Assembly (NCBI RefSeq): GCF_001039355.2
Contig: NW_019774781.1
Coordinates: 375,519-439,518 of the forward strand
DNA from: Lingula anatina
Taxonomy: Eukaryota > Brachiopoda > Lingulata > Lingulida > Lingulidae
Direction: 5' to 3'
Length of the DNA: 64,000 bases
Below the pieces are notes generated by a model. It saw only the letters and a list, made by a program, of their open reading frames with translations, did no database searches and was not told where the DNA came from. How positions within the stretch are numbered: the first letter of the stretch is position 1; each line of letters starts with the position of its first letter. Of this stretch, positions 14,762 to 25,680 are shown one piece after another. A program made the position numbers and the translations under genes.

Positions 14762-17645
14762 TGCACACAGCTCCTAAGTGGTTGTGTTTAGGTATAAACT
14801 GGTATGCAGTCTCTCTGTCAGTTTGTCTGTCCTTATGTGTGTCTGCTCCTTTGTTTGCTTGTCACCTTAACTAATATATTACACTTTTCCTATTACAGGT
14901 AGACAACCAGACGGCCCATCTGACGGAGAGTCTGATGATCCGTCCACTCACAGTGTCCAATATGAGTGTGGACCAACTCCCGTCCAGGACTTCCCACTCA
15001 GCTGGTCTTGCAGTGGAGGTAATATTAACAAGGCTTTCATATTGAAAAAATATTGCATTTTTAATAAATTAGGTTGAAATTTCATTAAATGATTTCCAAG
15101 CAGTGGATCTTGCTGAAGCATAAAGAAGTTCAAATATTTTAATTTATTTTTATCTTAACATGGCATATTTAAAACACATGATATGTGCTGTTTTTTTTTC
15201 TTTCTGTTTTGTTTTGTTTTGTCACAAAATTACCTTAATTTTGAACACAACCCCCCCCCCCCACCCCACACACATGCCATTTTATTCCACTTCAAATTTT
15301 AATTTGAACACTACAAGAATGATGATTTTATAAGTCTGACATCAATAAATCTACATCTAGTTAGATAAAACTGTGAACACTGGATGAAAGTCACAAAAGC
15401 ATGAAGATATATGCAAACATATTCACAATGATGACAAACCATTTCATTATTCAGATTGTCTTGGATATTTTACCAGTATACTAATGCCATGTACTCCTGA
15501 TGCCTAAAATGTGAATTAGACCTTGATTTGGCAAAATAATATGTTTTCCTCGAAATTCCAGCAATTTTTTATTTAACATCTATCAGTGGGAATATCACAT
15601 TTAACACCATTGAAAAAATTAATTATGATCAGAAAACCTGTTTTCTAGTTCTAATTTTCTATTCATACCACCATGTGTGAAATTTACCAGTCTTCTGATC
15701 AGCCATCTTTATCACCATTACGAGAGTGATACAGAAACTTTAAGCTTGGTTCTGGATATGGCATACCATGGTTATTGTGGAAAAAAGATTTAAAATTTCC
15801 AGGAAAATTAAGATATGACTGTATAAAATTCTGTGCCTTTAAGGAGGGTAGGGAATACCTTTTGTGTTCCGCGTGATTGGCCTTATTTTTTGAGTGTGAT
15901 GCGTTATTTGAGCCCAATATTCTGCATGAAATGTGGTTCAGGAATTCTTGGTGATCAATTGGTAATTGACCTAAATATGTCTTTGTTATTGGTGATTGAG
16001 CTGTTTTAATTTTTGGTGATTAAGGGGGGGGGGTATTCCCTACCCTCTTTAAGAGAATTTTTTTTCTCTGTCAGCGTTCGCAAACGAACATGTACATACC
16101 TGGCAAGGGCCGTCCAGAGAGACAACCAGAAAAGATGGCTGTGATGCCCAACAGGGAGGAGGCACCGGTTTCCAAGGCAACGGTGCCTAAGAAAGGATTG
16201 ATAAAGCTCACAGCACTCCAGTTTGAGCAAGACGATCCCAACTACTTTGACAGAAGTAAAGGTTTGTATGAATAAATGAAAAATAAATAAATAAACAAAA
16301 AAAACAAACAAACAAAAAAAAAACGAATAAATATATACAGCTTTTAATTGATTTGACAGGATGTTTCGATAAGAAAAATGACATTAGTATATCGTAACTG
16401 TTATTATTTGGAATTATTAGAATCTATTGCACATTATCACGTGCACCATATAGCAGTTTTATTTTGCTTCAACGAATTATGGCATTTTTTTAAATCTTTT
16501 TTTTAAATAAATTGGGCATGCATATTGTTCAAAAATAATTATGTCAGCAATTAATAATATTGATCGTACATTCTAAAGACCATAAATCAGCCAGTATTTT
16601 CATTTGATAATACTTTTTAAATTTACAGAACAAAGAGAAAAGAATAAATGGAAAACCAAGCCATTGCCAATGAACCACAAGAAACTAATAGACAAGCAGA
16701 GAAAATTGGGAACCGGCGGCCATGACAGGTGGCAATCTGCCGAACCTGCTGACACCTGGGCCGATCTTGTTCCAGAAGAATATACTGTTGGTGACTTGCA
16801 GAAGAAGATATTACAGTTTGCTGTAAGTACATTTATAGACTCAAAATTGGGCCCGAGATTCATTTATTAAAGGTACTAGTATGTGTTATGCTCATTAGAC
16901 CAATTACAATTGCAAACCCAGAAAATTAGTGGCTCTACCTTCATAACCAAGGTTGACAAAACTATGATCTGTAAATCCATTTATTTTTGCGTTATAAGTT
17001 TCTCATTTTTACTGCTACAAATGATGTTCAATAGTCTCTGTGTCTATAATAAGAGTTGCAATGTATTCAAATACTTGTCTTGTTACCCAAAGGACATGTA
17101 GAACATTTGGATATTATACCTTGGTAATTAAGGGAAAATTTTTGCTATATATCAAGAACTAATTGTGATAGGCATTGTTTGACTTAAAAATTGACTTTTC
17201 TTGACTTTGTGGGTTTTCATACCTGCACACAACTCTAAAGTAACAATTGACATTTTCATGAGCCAAATCAAAAATCAAATAACATATAATGTGTCAAAAG
17301 TATTAAATAAAATGTTTATTTTTGAAATTATAAACAAGGGTAAGTGAAAAACCTTCATAATTGCAGGACTTTGCTGGTGCTGATCGCAATCCTTATCTCC
17401 GCTTAAATGCCCGCCAGCCAGCTAATCAACAGCAGGGACCACACATTGTACCCCAGGGTGCACCAGCCATGAGCTATGACATGGATGTGGAGTCTGTGAC
17501 ATCAGAAGTAACCATGGCAACCACAGACATGGCAGCTATTCCAAGTAAAAAAGTCGCAGTGGTTCCTCGAAATGTGCTTCCCACTCTCCCGCCCTCAGAG
17601 AAAAGGCGCAAACCAGACTCTCGTTATCCTGCTTTGCGGTCTTGA
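77..17645 (+). CDS. Long coiled-coil protein gene of unknown family (5' partial, multi-exon)
   Basis: I do not recognise the family. GT-AG exons that join in one frame: 77-181, 796-942, 1704-1796, 2259-2315, 2730-2836, 3283-3397, 4047-4190, 5063-5155, 5532-5759, 6449-6487, 6725-6880, 7241-7381, 8072-8148, 8827-8873, 9133-9269, 9691-9795, then about 14238-14432, 14899-15018, 16075-16261, 16629-16822 and 17367-17645 (TGA). The resolved exons encode over 900 residues. Seen in the protein: Glu/Lys/Gln-rich heptad-like stretches (77-181, 2259-2315, 4047-4190) suggesting coiled coil; an acidic run of Asp/Glu in exon 796-942; a small Cys/His cluster CSKCHCH in exon 3283-3397; Met-rich helical segments at 7241-7381 and 9133-9269; a His-rich stretch at 14370-14432; a conserved-looking basic/Trp segment in 16629-16822. 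An acceptor precedes position 77, so more exons lie upstream. The join 9795 to 14238 is unresolved in phase, so two genes cannot be excluded. A structural role is inference only. Confidence 0.75.
231..338. other. Sequence gap (108 N)
   Basis: A run of N lies between a GT repeat and a poly-G tract, inside the first visible intron of the coiled-coil gene. Open frames that cross it are artefacts. Confidence 0.98.
1155..1450 (-). mobile_element. Tc1/mariner-type DDE transposase C-terminal remnant
   Basis: On the minus strand the frame from about 1440 down to 1167 reads as the C-terminal part of a Tc1/mariner/IS630-type DDE transposase. It has a QDDAPMH block that matches the family's second catalytic Asp motif (Q-D-N-A-P-x-H) and, about 33 residues on, HNPIELTWAEMKHRIR, which matches the conserved NPIE-xxW-xxxK motif carrying the last acidic residue. 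Only about 90 residues remain, with no N-terminal DNA-binding part and no terminal repeats that I can see, so it is a dead fragment in an intron of the coiled-coil gene. Family assignment rests on these two motifs. Confidence 0.7.
2468..2690. mobile_element. Foldback MITE, AGATCGATCTA family (copy 1)
   Basis: The ends are inverted: TTTCCCAGAGATTTAGATCG on the left, and the reverse complement of the right end reads CCATTTCCATAGATTTTTAG. Internal arms are also inverted. Related copies lie at about 27945-28156 and 57606-57822, sharing the segment around AGTCTCACTAGATTACTGTC and the spacer with GTAATTAAC. It has no coding capacity and sits in an intron of the coiled-coil gene. Confidence 0.7.
3445..3507. 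repeat. (GT)n microsatellite followed by poly-G
   Basis: About 23 GT units at 3445-3490 are followed by about 16 G. Both tracts are intronic. Confidence 0.95.
4340..4435. repeat. Dispersed repeat, also at 50512-50605
   Basis: This intronic block shares an ordered, diverged match with 50512-50605: a GACAAATTCGGGTCCAAAAT-like start, a middle ending in GAGCACCTCC, and a GACCAA block near the end. It is non-coding and its family is unknown. Confidence 0.55.
7440..7613. mobile_element. hAT-like MITE with 8-bp target site duplication
   Basis: This 174-bp element is bounded on both sides by the identical octamer TTCATAAC (7432-7439 and 7614-7621). Terminal inverted repeats: the left end starts GGGGGCGTCTCGATACTTCG and the reverse complement of the right end starts GGGGCCGTAGCAATAGTCCG; both continue into AAGGTTCA. 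Inside is a short repeated unit GGTTCATTGGTCCGAA in both orientations. An 8-bp duplication is the hAT-superfamily signature (established knowledge). There is no transposase. It lies in an intron of the coiled-coil gene 50 bp after the donor at 7382. Confidence 0.85.
7763..7804. repeat. (CA)n microsatellite
   Basis: About 21 CA units in an intron. Confidence 0.95.
9400..9448. repeat. Compound (TC)n(AC)n microsatellite
   Basis: A run of TC units passes directly into AC units, in an intron after the donor at 9270. Confidence 0.95.
10607..10816. mobile_element. MITE with TATGCTGGGGTA termini
   Basis: The left end reads TATGCTGGGGTAGTG and the reverse complement of the right end reads TATGCTGGGGTACGTAGC, giving a roughly 210-bp element with about 12-bp inverted termini. 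The middle is AT-rich with a long poly-A. It has no coding capacity. Confidence 0.6.
10991..11015. other. Sequence gap (25 N)
   Basis: A short N run is followed at once by poly-A. Confidence 0.98.
14725..14754. repeat. (CA)n microsatellite
   Basis: About 15 CA units, intronic. Confidence 0.95.
15825..16060. mobile_element. MITE with about 30-bp terminal inverted repeats abutting an exon
   Basis: The left end contains GGAGGGTAGGGAATACC (about 15842-15858). The right end contains its inverse GGTATTCCCTACCCTC (16032-16047), with partial inverted extension through CTTTAAG and AATTTT. The right end stops about 14 bp before the acceptor at 16073-16074, so it borders the polypyrimidine tract of the coiled-coil gene exon 16075-16261. 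Confidence 0.7.
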
Positions 17646-19560
17646 TGGCGGGAAAATGAAAAACCTGCGATATATTTCATCACATAATCAAATAATTTAT
17701 ACATGAAATACAGTATTTATTGGGGGAATTACTGCATAATTATTTGACAGAATCAAAAATGTGAGAGATGCTTCAGTGTCTTATAAAATGAGGCTGCTAG
17801 TATGAAAAATAAAAATCAGCTGCACACTTCAGATTCAGTATAAATGTGCTTGGACGTACATGCTGAGACATAGCTGATTATTTCAGGGTGATGAATATCT
17901 TCCTTTTATTTAAAATTCTTCCCTTTAGGTCACTCCTGAATTTAACAGCAGTTTATAGTTTCCTGTCACTTGTCATTAGAACCTGTACGATTTATGGCCC
18001 ATGTTCATAAACGTGCCACACTCTTACCAACGATTTGCACAACAAACCCCACCAGAAAATTACTTTTCAAATACAATTTGAGACCACCAAATTCTTAAAT
18101 CTGTCCTACATTTTTACTGAAGTCAAAAAGTTTGAAGTCTTAAATTTTGTTTCCATCAGTCAAGGAATAAAGTCATACCTGTACAGTATATAAAAGACCC
18201 ACCAATATGAAATATTTTTAACAAGGGATTTTTTTTAATATTCCAACAATATTTTCATTTTGAACTTTATGAAAGTGTTCACTTCACTGCAAGTGCTTTT
18301 TCAGTGTGAATTGATCACCTGTGTGGCTTACGAGTGCTCTTCAATTAAGATATGAATTGATATAATTTCTCTGAGTGAATGGATTTTAATAATATGCTGT
18401 TGTGCTAATTAATTACCATATTTAAAAACTGTGGGTATAAGATGCATTCAAGTGTAATTTTTATACCATAAGGGTAGCTCAGAAAGGATTTGATTAGTTA
18501 AATTAGTGAAACAAACTTTACTAAGCTAATCTTACACTGGAGAATATTGATATAAAGACCAAAGACTCTTAATCTCTTAAATGTTCATTCCCAGAAAACA
18601 TGGCACAATTTGTGCATTGCCCAGCTGCAATTTATGCTTAAATCAAAATGTCAGATGAAAGGTAGATCAAAATTATTGTCAGAACATATTGGTACAGAAG
18701 AAGAATCTAAATGTCTCACTTTTACTTATATTTGACCTTTTCAAAATTTATCATTTTTCAAAAACCTCAAAACAACATATTATTTTCAGGATGGGAGGAC
18801 ACTTGAATGTTCAGTTAAAATTTACATTGTACAAATTTATCGTAAGAGCATTTTTAAAAGAGAAAGCACTCACAAACCCCTCATAATTGCTCACACAAAG
18901 GCTCAATACCATTAAATTGTTTTACTCCATGTTGTGTGGATATTTCATCAAACATCCAGATTTGAAATCTTATGACCAGTGCTGTGGACTAGGTTTCTGT
19001 TTACACCAGGCATTGGGATCACAAAAAAAAATGCCTAGGTATATAGGGAAAAATTAGATATTATGGAGGTAGGCAATGTTTTACCAGTACAGTATTGCAT
19101 TTGAAATTATTCAAATCCGTCCGTTTTACACAACTTAATCGTGCCAAGAAATAATGAAAAGATGTTGATGTCATATCTTTAATTTGTAAAAATTGTCTTT
19201 TAAATATGCTAGTTAGTAATGTGGCAAACCTGAGTCTGCTTAAATTTATCCTGCAAGTGTGAAATATATAAGTGTCTGAAAACAGATACTTTAAATTCTT
19301 GATTATACTTGCATAATATATGTATCATCAGTTTTAAGATGGTTATAAGACCTTCTCATTTTTCATCTCTACAAATCATTAGTAAGACACCATGAACTTT
19401 TTGCTCACTCTGTTGTTTCACAACCTCTCTTTCACAGGTGTGCATGAAGTTTTGATGTTAGTCACTTTACTTTGATCATCACAAGTAATGTTATATCCTT
19501 GTTATTTGTTACAATCCCACTGACATAAAATGTCAATAAAATACTGCTTAATAAAGATTG
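17646..19560 (+). other. Probable 3' UTR of the coiled-coil gene with polyadenylation signals
   Basis: After the TGA at 17643-17645 there are about 1.9 kb with no further splice-joined coding sequence. Two overlapping AATAAA hexamers occur near 19534 and 19549, the first strong cluster downstream, so the transcript probably ends near 19.56-19.58 kb. The extent is inferred from these signals only. Confidence 0.45.
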
Positions 19561-20879
19561 TCTTTTTGTCTAGTAGTCTTCTTAAAATATTAAAATATTT
19601 GCAATAACAAGACCTTGATTTTGCCAAATTCAGTTTTTTTTTCAGAATCATCATGAACAGTTCAATTTCAGAAAAAAATTAAAATCAAATCGAAAGCTCT
19701 TTTGAAAAAAATCTTATGGCCACGTTGGACCACTAAATTCTTATCCACTTACCGAATAATCTACTTGTCCAAAGAAAAATGTGCTTTTCAACCAGAGTTA
19801 ACTTATCAAAACTCACATTTCTAAACATTTCTGACAAAACACTCAAAGGGCAAAAATTATCACTTTATTTTGTCCAAATTTTATGAGTAACTTCCATAAT
19901 ATGAGACATACCCTACTTTCATTCTACGACAAATATGCAACAGAGAAAATCCTCTCTAAAAGCCATGTTTTATAATCCATTCTGATGGCTAATTGAATTG
20001 CATATTGTTTGACAAATGTTTTTCAATTATCACTTTTACCTTTCCTTTGTAAATGCATTACCATTCAGATTGAAAACCGGAGACTAAAAAACAAGGCAAC
20101 CCATGTTATTTGGTAAAGATTATGGCACCCATATTTTGGTGCACGATATTCCAATATAACTAATTCTGATATTAGCATATTTTACCAAAACAAAAATTTT
20201 TAATTGTATTAAAACACACCATGATATCAAAGTTTTAAATTCTTTGGATCGTTATTAGGATTCTGCTAGTTTAAAAAGGAATTTCATTTAGTAACACTCA
20301 CCTTCCACTGTAGGGATACATACTATAGCTAGGCCCTGTACATTTTTTTCATTAATAATCCAACTAATACAAAGTAGTTATAAGTATATTATAATTATGT
20401 AGGTAATATAATACCAAATAATCACAAAAATTGCACAGGTTAAACCATATTGTGCTTAAAAGCAACAACTGCAAATAAAAGTTAAAAAATGTTTTTTGTC
20501 TTCATAACAGCAGCATTAATCCTATAATTTGGAATTTTTTGAAAACAGGAAAATATGAACCCATTAACTAAAAAAAAAAAAAAAAAAGAAGAAAAAAAAA
20601 GGGGGGGGGGGTTTGTTTCAATGCCCCAGCACTTACATATGTGAATATGTTATCATCATTTTTTTGCTGAAGATAACTCAATGTTTACACATAAAATTAA
20701 CTTAAGTTGACCATCCAAGAAATGACTATAAAAAATTTCATTGGCGCATTTTGTAGGCATTACTTTTGAAAGTTTTCAATCACAGTTTTCATGATATGTC
20801 AGAGAAAATAAGGCTTTCATTGGTTTATAACCAGTCTCCTCGTAAAAACATAAATAAGAAAAATATATAGACCATAACT

Positions 20880-22486
20880 TTAAATATCACGCATCAGAAT
20901 TATGTCCATCAGCTTTGCTGGAAGCCCCAAATTCTGTTGTAGTTTTTTGGCACCACATATCACATTGCCTGCATGGCTTTGCAGACCAAGTCTTAGCGAC
21001 CTTCGGGCACAGTCCGACAAACTTGGCATGCAACTGTATTGACCAATCAAATCCTTTATAACAGAATCTGAACTTGGGTCATCGCCAGGGCGCCTTCCGT
21101 CGCCAACAGCCTCCACTCCCTCGTCAAACTGCTGGCTGACGGACGGTCTACAACCAGCCGCCAGTAGCAAAGCCATCAATTCCAAAAGATCCTTATTGGA
21201 GTTGTTCTGCTTCAGAACCCGATACAGCACCCAAAACAGATTGTCTTCTGGACATACTGCGTCCGCCTCTATCAACATCCTTGTGATCTTCAGATAGGTG
21301 GCAAACTTCTGACTGGTAATATTTGCAACTCGCAGCATGGCGGACTCCAGCGGAATGGGGTACCTTTGCATTATATCTTCAATTTGAATTTTGGTTCTGG
21401 TGTTCACTTTTGCCCCTCCATTAAGCAGTATCTCTACAAGTTCAACGTGGCCTTTTTGTGTGGCAAGAAGTAATGGTGAGACATGACTTTTAGTTTGCAG
21501 GTCACAATCACATCCGCGTTCTATGAGCAGTTCAACAAGTCCACGATGGCGAGCAAGGACTGCCAAGTAAAGCGCTGTTCGACCTCTTCCATCCTGCCAG
21601 TCAATATTGGCTCCATGATCCAAGAGAAGCCCAACTAGGTATTCATTCCCATAGCTGGCAGCACTGTGCAAGGGGAGCCTACCCTGCAAATCAGGCACAT
21701 TTACGCAGCATTTCTTCTTTATAAGCAACACTGCAGCCTCAACCTTATGATTAATAATAGCCTTATGAAGAGGTGTCCTTTTCCAAACATCCTGTAAATT
21801 TATGTCAATCTTACAACTCAACAAAGCTTCCACGGACTTCACTGTACCCTGGGCTGCAGCAAAGTGTAAAGGAGTCATCTGGCTGACATCTTGGGTGTTG
21901 GGGTTGGCGCCATTTTCGATGAGGAGTTGCACACATTCCCACCACCCCTTCTCAGCGGCCAAATGTAAAGCCGTCGAACCATATTTGTCCACCTATTTTA
22001 CAACAAATGCAGGGATGTAACACAAAGAAAATATAATCTTCATTGTTGGAAGTATAACATTGCTATTGGTTAGCAATTTTTGGCTGGTATGTTTTAGAAC
22101 TGTAGAATATTAAGGTTTCATCTTATTTGCATAACACACTGAGAGGAATGTGAAGCACAAATTAAAACAATTTCATTGTCTAAATGCATACCCTGCACCT
22201 CACATTGTTATTATCATCATTTATAATTATTACTTTTGTTATTATTATTATAATCATTAAGAATTCCAGTAAAAAGTTACATAACTATTATCCCATACAT
22301 AGACCTCTAACTAGACATGGACTCTGGCGGTCATATTATATGTACCTTTTGGTTGATGTCCAGTAGTGGATTGAGGAGGGTGTTCCTGACTGTTGGCAGA
22401 TGACCGGTGGACACTGCATGGTACATGATATTGGCCAGACTGGCCTTCATCAGCTTCTGCTGGTGCCTGCTCCGAGTGTTGCCCAT
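20880..22486 (-). CDS. Ankyrin repeat and SOCS box (ASB-type) protein, copy A
   Basis: Likely the substrate-recognition subunit of a cullin-5 ubiquitin ligase, as known for the ASB family. Two coding exons: 22486-22346 (ATG, 47 codons, starting MGNTRSRHQQ) and 21992-20880 (370 codons plus stop), joined by a GT-AG intron in phase 0, 417 aa in all. The second exon opens with Val from GTG, not with its own start. About five to six ankyrin repeats of about 33 residues follow (GSTALHLAA, MTPLHFAA, RTPLHKAI, RLPLHSAAS, RTALYLAV, VSPLLLAT). The C-terminus has SLSDCARRSLRLGL and a Leu-Pro-x-x-Leu segment that fit a diverged SOCS box. An acceptor at about 22501 just before the ATG suggests an upstream 5' UTR exon, perhaps ending at 23100. 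Which ASB paralogue it is cannot be told. Confidence 0.88.
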
Positions 22487-22588
22487 CCTTGTCAGCCAGG
22501 GTCTGGAATTATGAATGAAAAAAAAAAAAAGAATCTTAAAACAGAAACAACTTTTTGTAAGTCTAATTCTGGACTGATTGCTGTGATC

Positions 22589-22823
22589 AGGCCTTGTAAA
22601 TGGATCTTTTAGCACTAACACCCATATTAACCACATAACCCACAAATTAACCAGCACTACCAGAGCGGATCATGAACGTTAGTGCTAGGTATCGCTTTGT
22701 TGGTGCTAAATATTTTAATGGCGTGTCAGTTAATTCATTGGTTTTGTGATTAATATTGGCGTTAGTGATAAAAGATCTGTGGGTAATGTTAGTAAACGCC
22801 TAATCCATTTATAAAGCCTGGTG
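22589..22823. mobile_element. MITE with CAGGCYTTGTAAATGGAT-type termini (in ASB copy A)
   Basis: The left end reads CAGGCCTTGTAAATGGATC; the reverse complement of the right end reads CAGGCTTTATAAATGGATTA. Arms containing TTAGCACTAAC and GCGTTAGTGATAA are also inverted. The same element is present at about 25443-25680 in copy B and partly at 51975-52070. It lies just upstream of the ASB ATG exon. Confidence 0.65.
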
Positions 22824-23750
22824 ATGGTCCGTTTTCCATCCCTCATGCCCCCTCTCCTGGATCCTGATATTCTACAGCTACTACTACCATGGAGATCCAA
22901 TGTTTATTGCATTTTTTATGTTTGAATAAGGAAAAATTAAGCTTAATATATGTGTAATTCTAAATCCCTTCTGATAACTGTTTAACCAGTGAGAGATCTA
23001 CTAAAATCAAACAAAAAATCCTTATAACAGTGTATGTTTAATCAAAAAAGTATAAATGTCAAATAATTTTTTCTTAAGTTAGAATTTACAAATATTTACC
23101 TGTAACATTCTATTCTTTACTCCTTCACAGTGCTTTATTACAGCAGGCAGTACAGAATCAAGGCTTGCTTCATTATGAAAACTTCAGGCAGCACTCAGAG
23201 GCAGAGATTTTCAATATATATTATAGCTCACACCAAATTTCTGTTATGTAGCTGAAATTATAAAATATCAACATGTTATCAATGATGTGTTGTCAGGTAA
23301 ACTCCAGAGAGATTTTGTGGGATTTGCAGGACAGCCACCCTGAGCTTCAGAGATAACTTGCCACAAACCTCTTCACTATAGCCTATCTTCATCGTGTCAA
23401 GTTACCTCTGACCACATTCGATAGCCCCCGCCAATCAAATTTAAAGCCCGCACTCAATGACNAAAAAAAAGGGGGGGGGGGATTAGTTTCAATGCCCCAG
23501 CACTTAGATATGTTAATATGTTATCATCATTTTTTTGCTGAAGATAACTTTATGTTTACACATAAAATTAACTTAGGCTGACCATCCAAGAAATGACTAT
23601 AAAAAAAATCATTGGCGCATTTTGTAGGCATTACTTTTGAAAGTTTTCAATCACAGTTTTCATGATATGTCAGAGAAAATAAGGCTTTCATTGGTTTATA
23701 ACCAGTCTCCTTGTAAAAACATAAATAATAAAAATATATAGACCACAACT

Positions 23751-25336
23751 TTAAATATCACGCATCAGAATTATGTCCATCAGCTTTGCTGGAAGCGCCA
23801 AATTCTGTTGTAGTTTTTTGGCACCACATATCACATTGCCTGCATGACTTTGCAAACCAAGTCTTAGCGACCTTCGGGCACAGTCGGACAAACTTGGCAT
23901 GCAACTGTATTGACCAATCAAATCCTTTATAACAGAATCTGAATTAGGGTCATCGCCAGGGCGCCTTCCGTCGCCAACAGCCTCCACTCCCGCGTCAAAC
24001 TGCTGGCTGACAGACGGCCTACAACCTGCTGCCAGTAGTAAAGCCATCAATTCCAAAAGATCCTTATTGGAGTTGTTCTGCTTCAGAACCCGATACAGCA
24101 CCCAAAACAGATTGTCTTCTGGACATACTGCGTCCGCCTCTATCAACATTCTTGTTATCTTCAGATAGGTGGCAAACTTCTGACTGGTAATATTTGCAAC
24201 TCGCAGCATGGCAGACTCCAGCGGAATGGGGTACCTTTGCATTATATCTACAATTTGAATTTTGGTTCTGGTATTCACTTTTGCCCCTCCATTAAGCAGT
24301 ATCTCTACGAGTTCAACATGGCCTTTTTGTGTGGCAAGAAGCAATGGTGAGACATGACTTTTAGTTTGCAGGTCACAATCACATCCCCATTCTATCAGCA
24401 GTTCAACTAGTCCTTGATGGCGAGCAAGGACTGCCAAGTAAAGGGCTGTTCGACCTCTTCCATCCTGCCAGTCAATATTGGCTCCATGATCCAAGAGAAG
24501 CCTAACTAGGTATTCATTCCCATAGCTGGCAGCACTGTGCAAGGGGAGCCTACCCTGCAAATCAGGCACATTTACGCAGCATTTCTTCTTTATAAGCAAC
24601 ACTGCAGCCTCGACCTTATGGTTAATAATAGCCTTATGAAGAGGTGTCCTTTTCCAAACATCCTGCAAATTTATGTCAATCTTACAACTCAACAAAGCTT
24701 CCACAGACTTCACTGTACCCTGGGCTGCAGCAAAGTGTAAAGGAGTCATCTGGCTGACATCTTGGGTGTTGGGGTTGGCGCCATTTTCGATGAGGAGTTG
24801 CACACATTCCCACCATCCCTTCTCAGCAGCCAAATGTAAAGCTGTCGAACCATATTTGTCCACCTATTTCACAAAACAATGCGATGTAACACAAAGAAAA
24901 TATAATATTCATTGTTGAAAGTATAACATTGCCATTGGTTAGCAATTTTTGGCTGGTATGTTTTAGAACTGTAGAATATTAAGGTTTCATCTTATTTGCA
25001 TAACACACTGAGAGGAATGTGGAGCACAAATTAAAACATACCCTGCACCTCACATTATTATTATCATCATTTATAATTATTACTATTGTTATTATTATTA
25101 TAATCATTAAGAATTCCAGTAAAAAGTTACAGAACTATAATCCCATACATAGACCTCTAACTTGACAGGAACTCTGGCAGTCATATTACATGTACCTTCT
25201 GATTAATGTCCAGTAGTGGATTGAGGAGGGTGTTTCTGACTGTTGGCAGATGACCGGTGGACACTGCATGGTACATGATATTGGCCAGACTGGCCTTCAT
25301 CAGCTTCTGCTGGTGTCTGCTCCGAGAGTTGCCCAT
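23751..25336 (-). CDS. Ankyrin repeat and SOCS box (ASB-type) protein, copy B
   Basis: Same structure as copy A: exon 25336-25196 (47 codons, MGNSRSRHQQ) and exon 24863-23751 (370 codons plus stop), intron phase 0, 417 aa. In the large exon I count seven residue differences from copy A: Gly/Arg, Arg/Gln, Arg/Trp, Glu/Val, Glu/Ala, Ser/Asn and Gly/Ala. In the small exon there is one, Thr/Ser. Both copies are intact. Ankyrin repeats and the diverged SOCS box are unchanged. With only about 2% protein difference and an assembly N between the copies, this may be the second allele of one gene rather than a paralogue. Confidence 0.87.
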
Positions 25337-25442
25337 CCTTGTCAACCAGGGTCTGGAATTATGAATGAAAAAAAAAAAAAAAAAGAATCTTAAAACAGAA
25401 ACAACTTTTTGTAAGTCTAATTCTGGACTGATTGCTGTGATC

Positions 25443-25680
25443 AGGCCTTGTAAACGGATCTTTTAGCACTAACACCCATATTAACCACATAACCCACAAA
25501 TTAACCAGCACTACCAGAGCGGATCATGAACGTTAGTGCTAGGTATCGCTTTGTTGGTGCTAAATATTTTAATGGCGTGTCAGTTAATTCATGGGTTTTG
25601 TGATTAATATTGGCGTTAGTGATAAAAGATCTGTGGGTAATGTTAGTAAACGCCTAATCCATTTATAAAGCCTGGTGATG
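25443..25680. mobile_element. MITE with CAGGCYTTGTAAATGGAT-type termini (in ASB copy B)
   Basis: Same element as 22589-22823, carried along in the duplicated block. Confidence 0.62.

Larger units (their letters stand above)
20597..23332. repeat. Duplicated block, copy A (ASB gene region)
   Basis: This block matches 23463-26188 along its whole length, with small differences including indels near 22175 (copy B lacks a short segment). It starts at an A/G homopolymer tract and ends at GGATTTGCAGGACAGC, after which the two copies diverge (23333-23461 is unique to A). A single N at 23462 separates the copies. It is either a tandem duplication or two haplotypes placed end to end. Confidence 0.9.
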
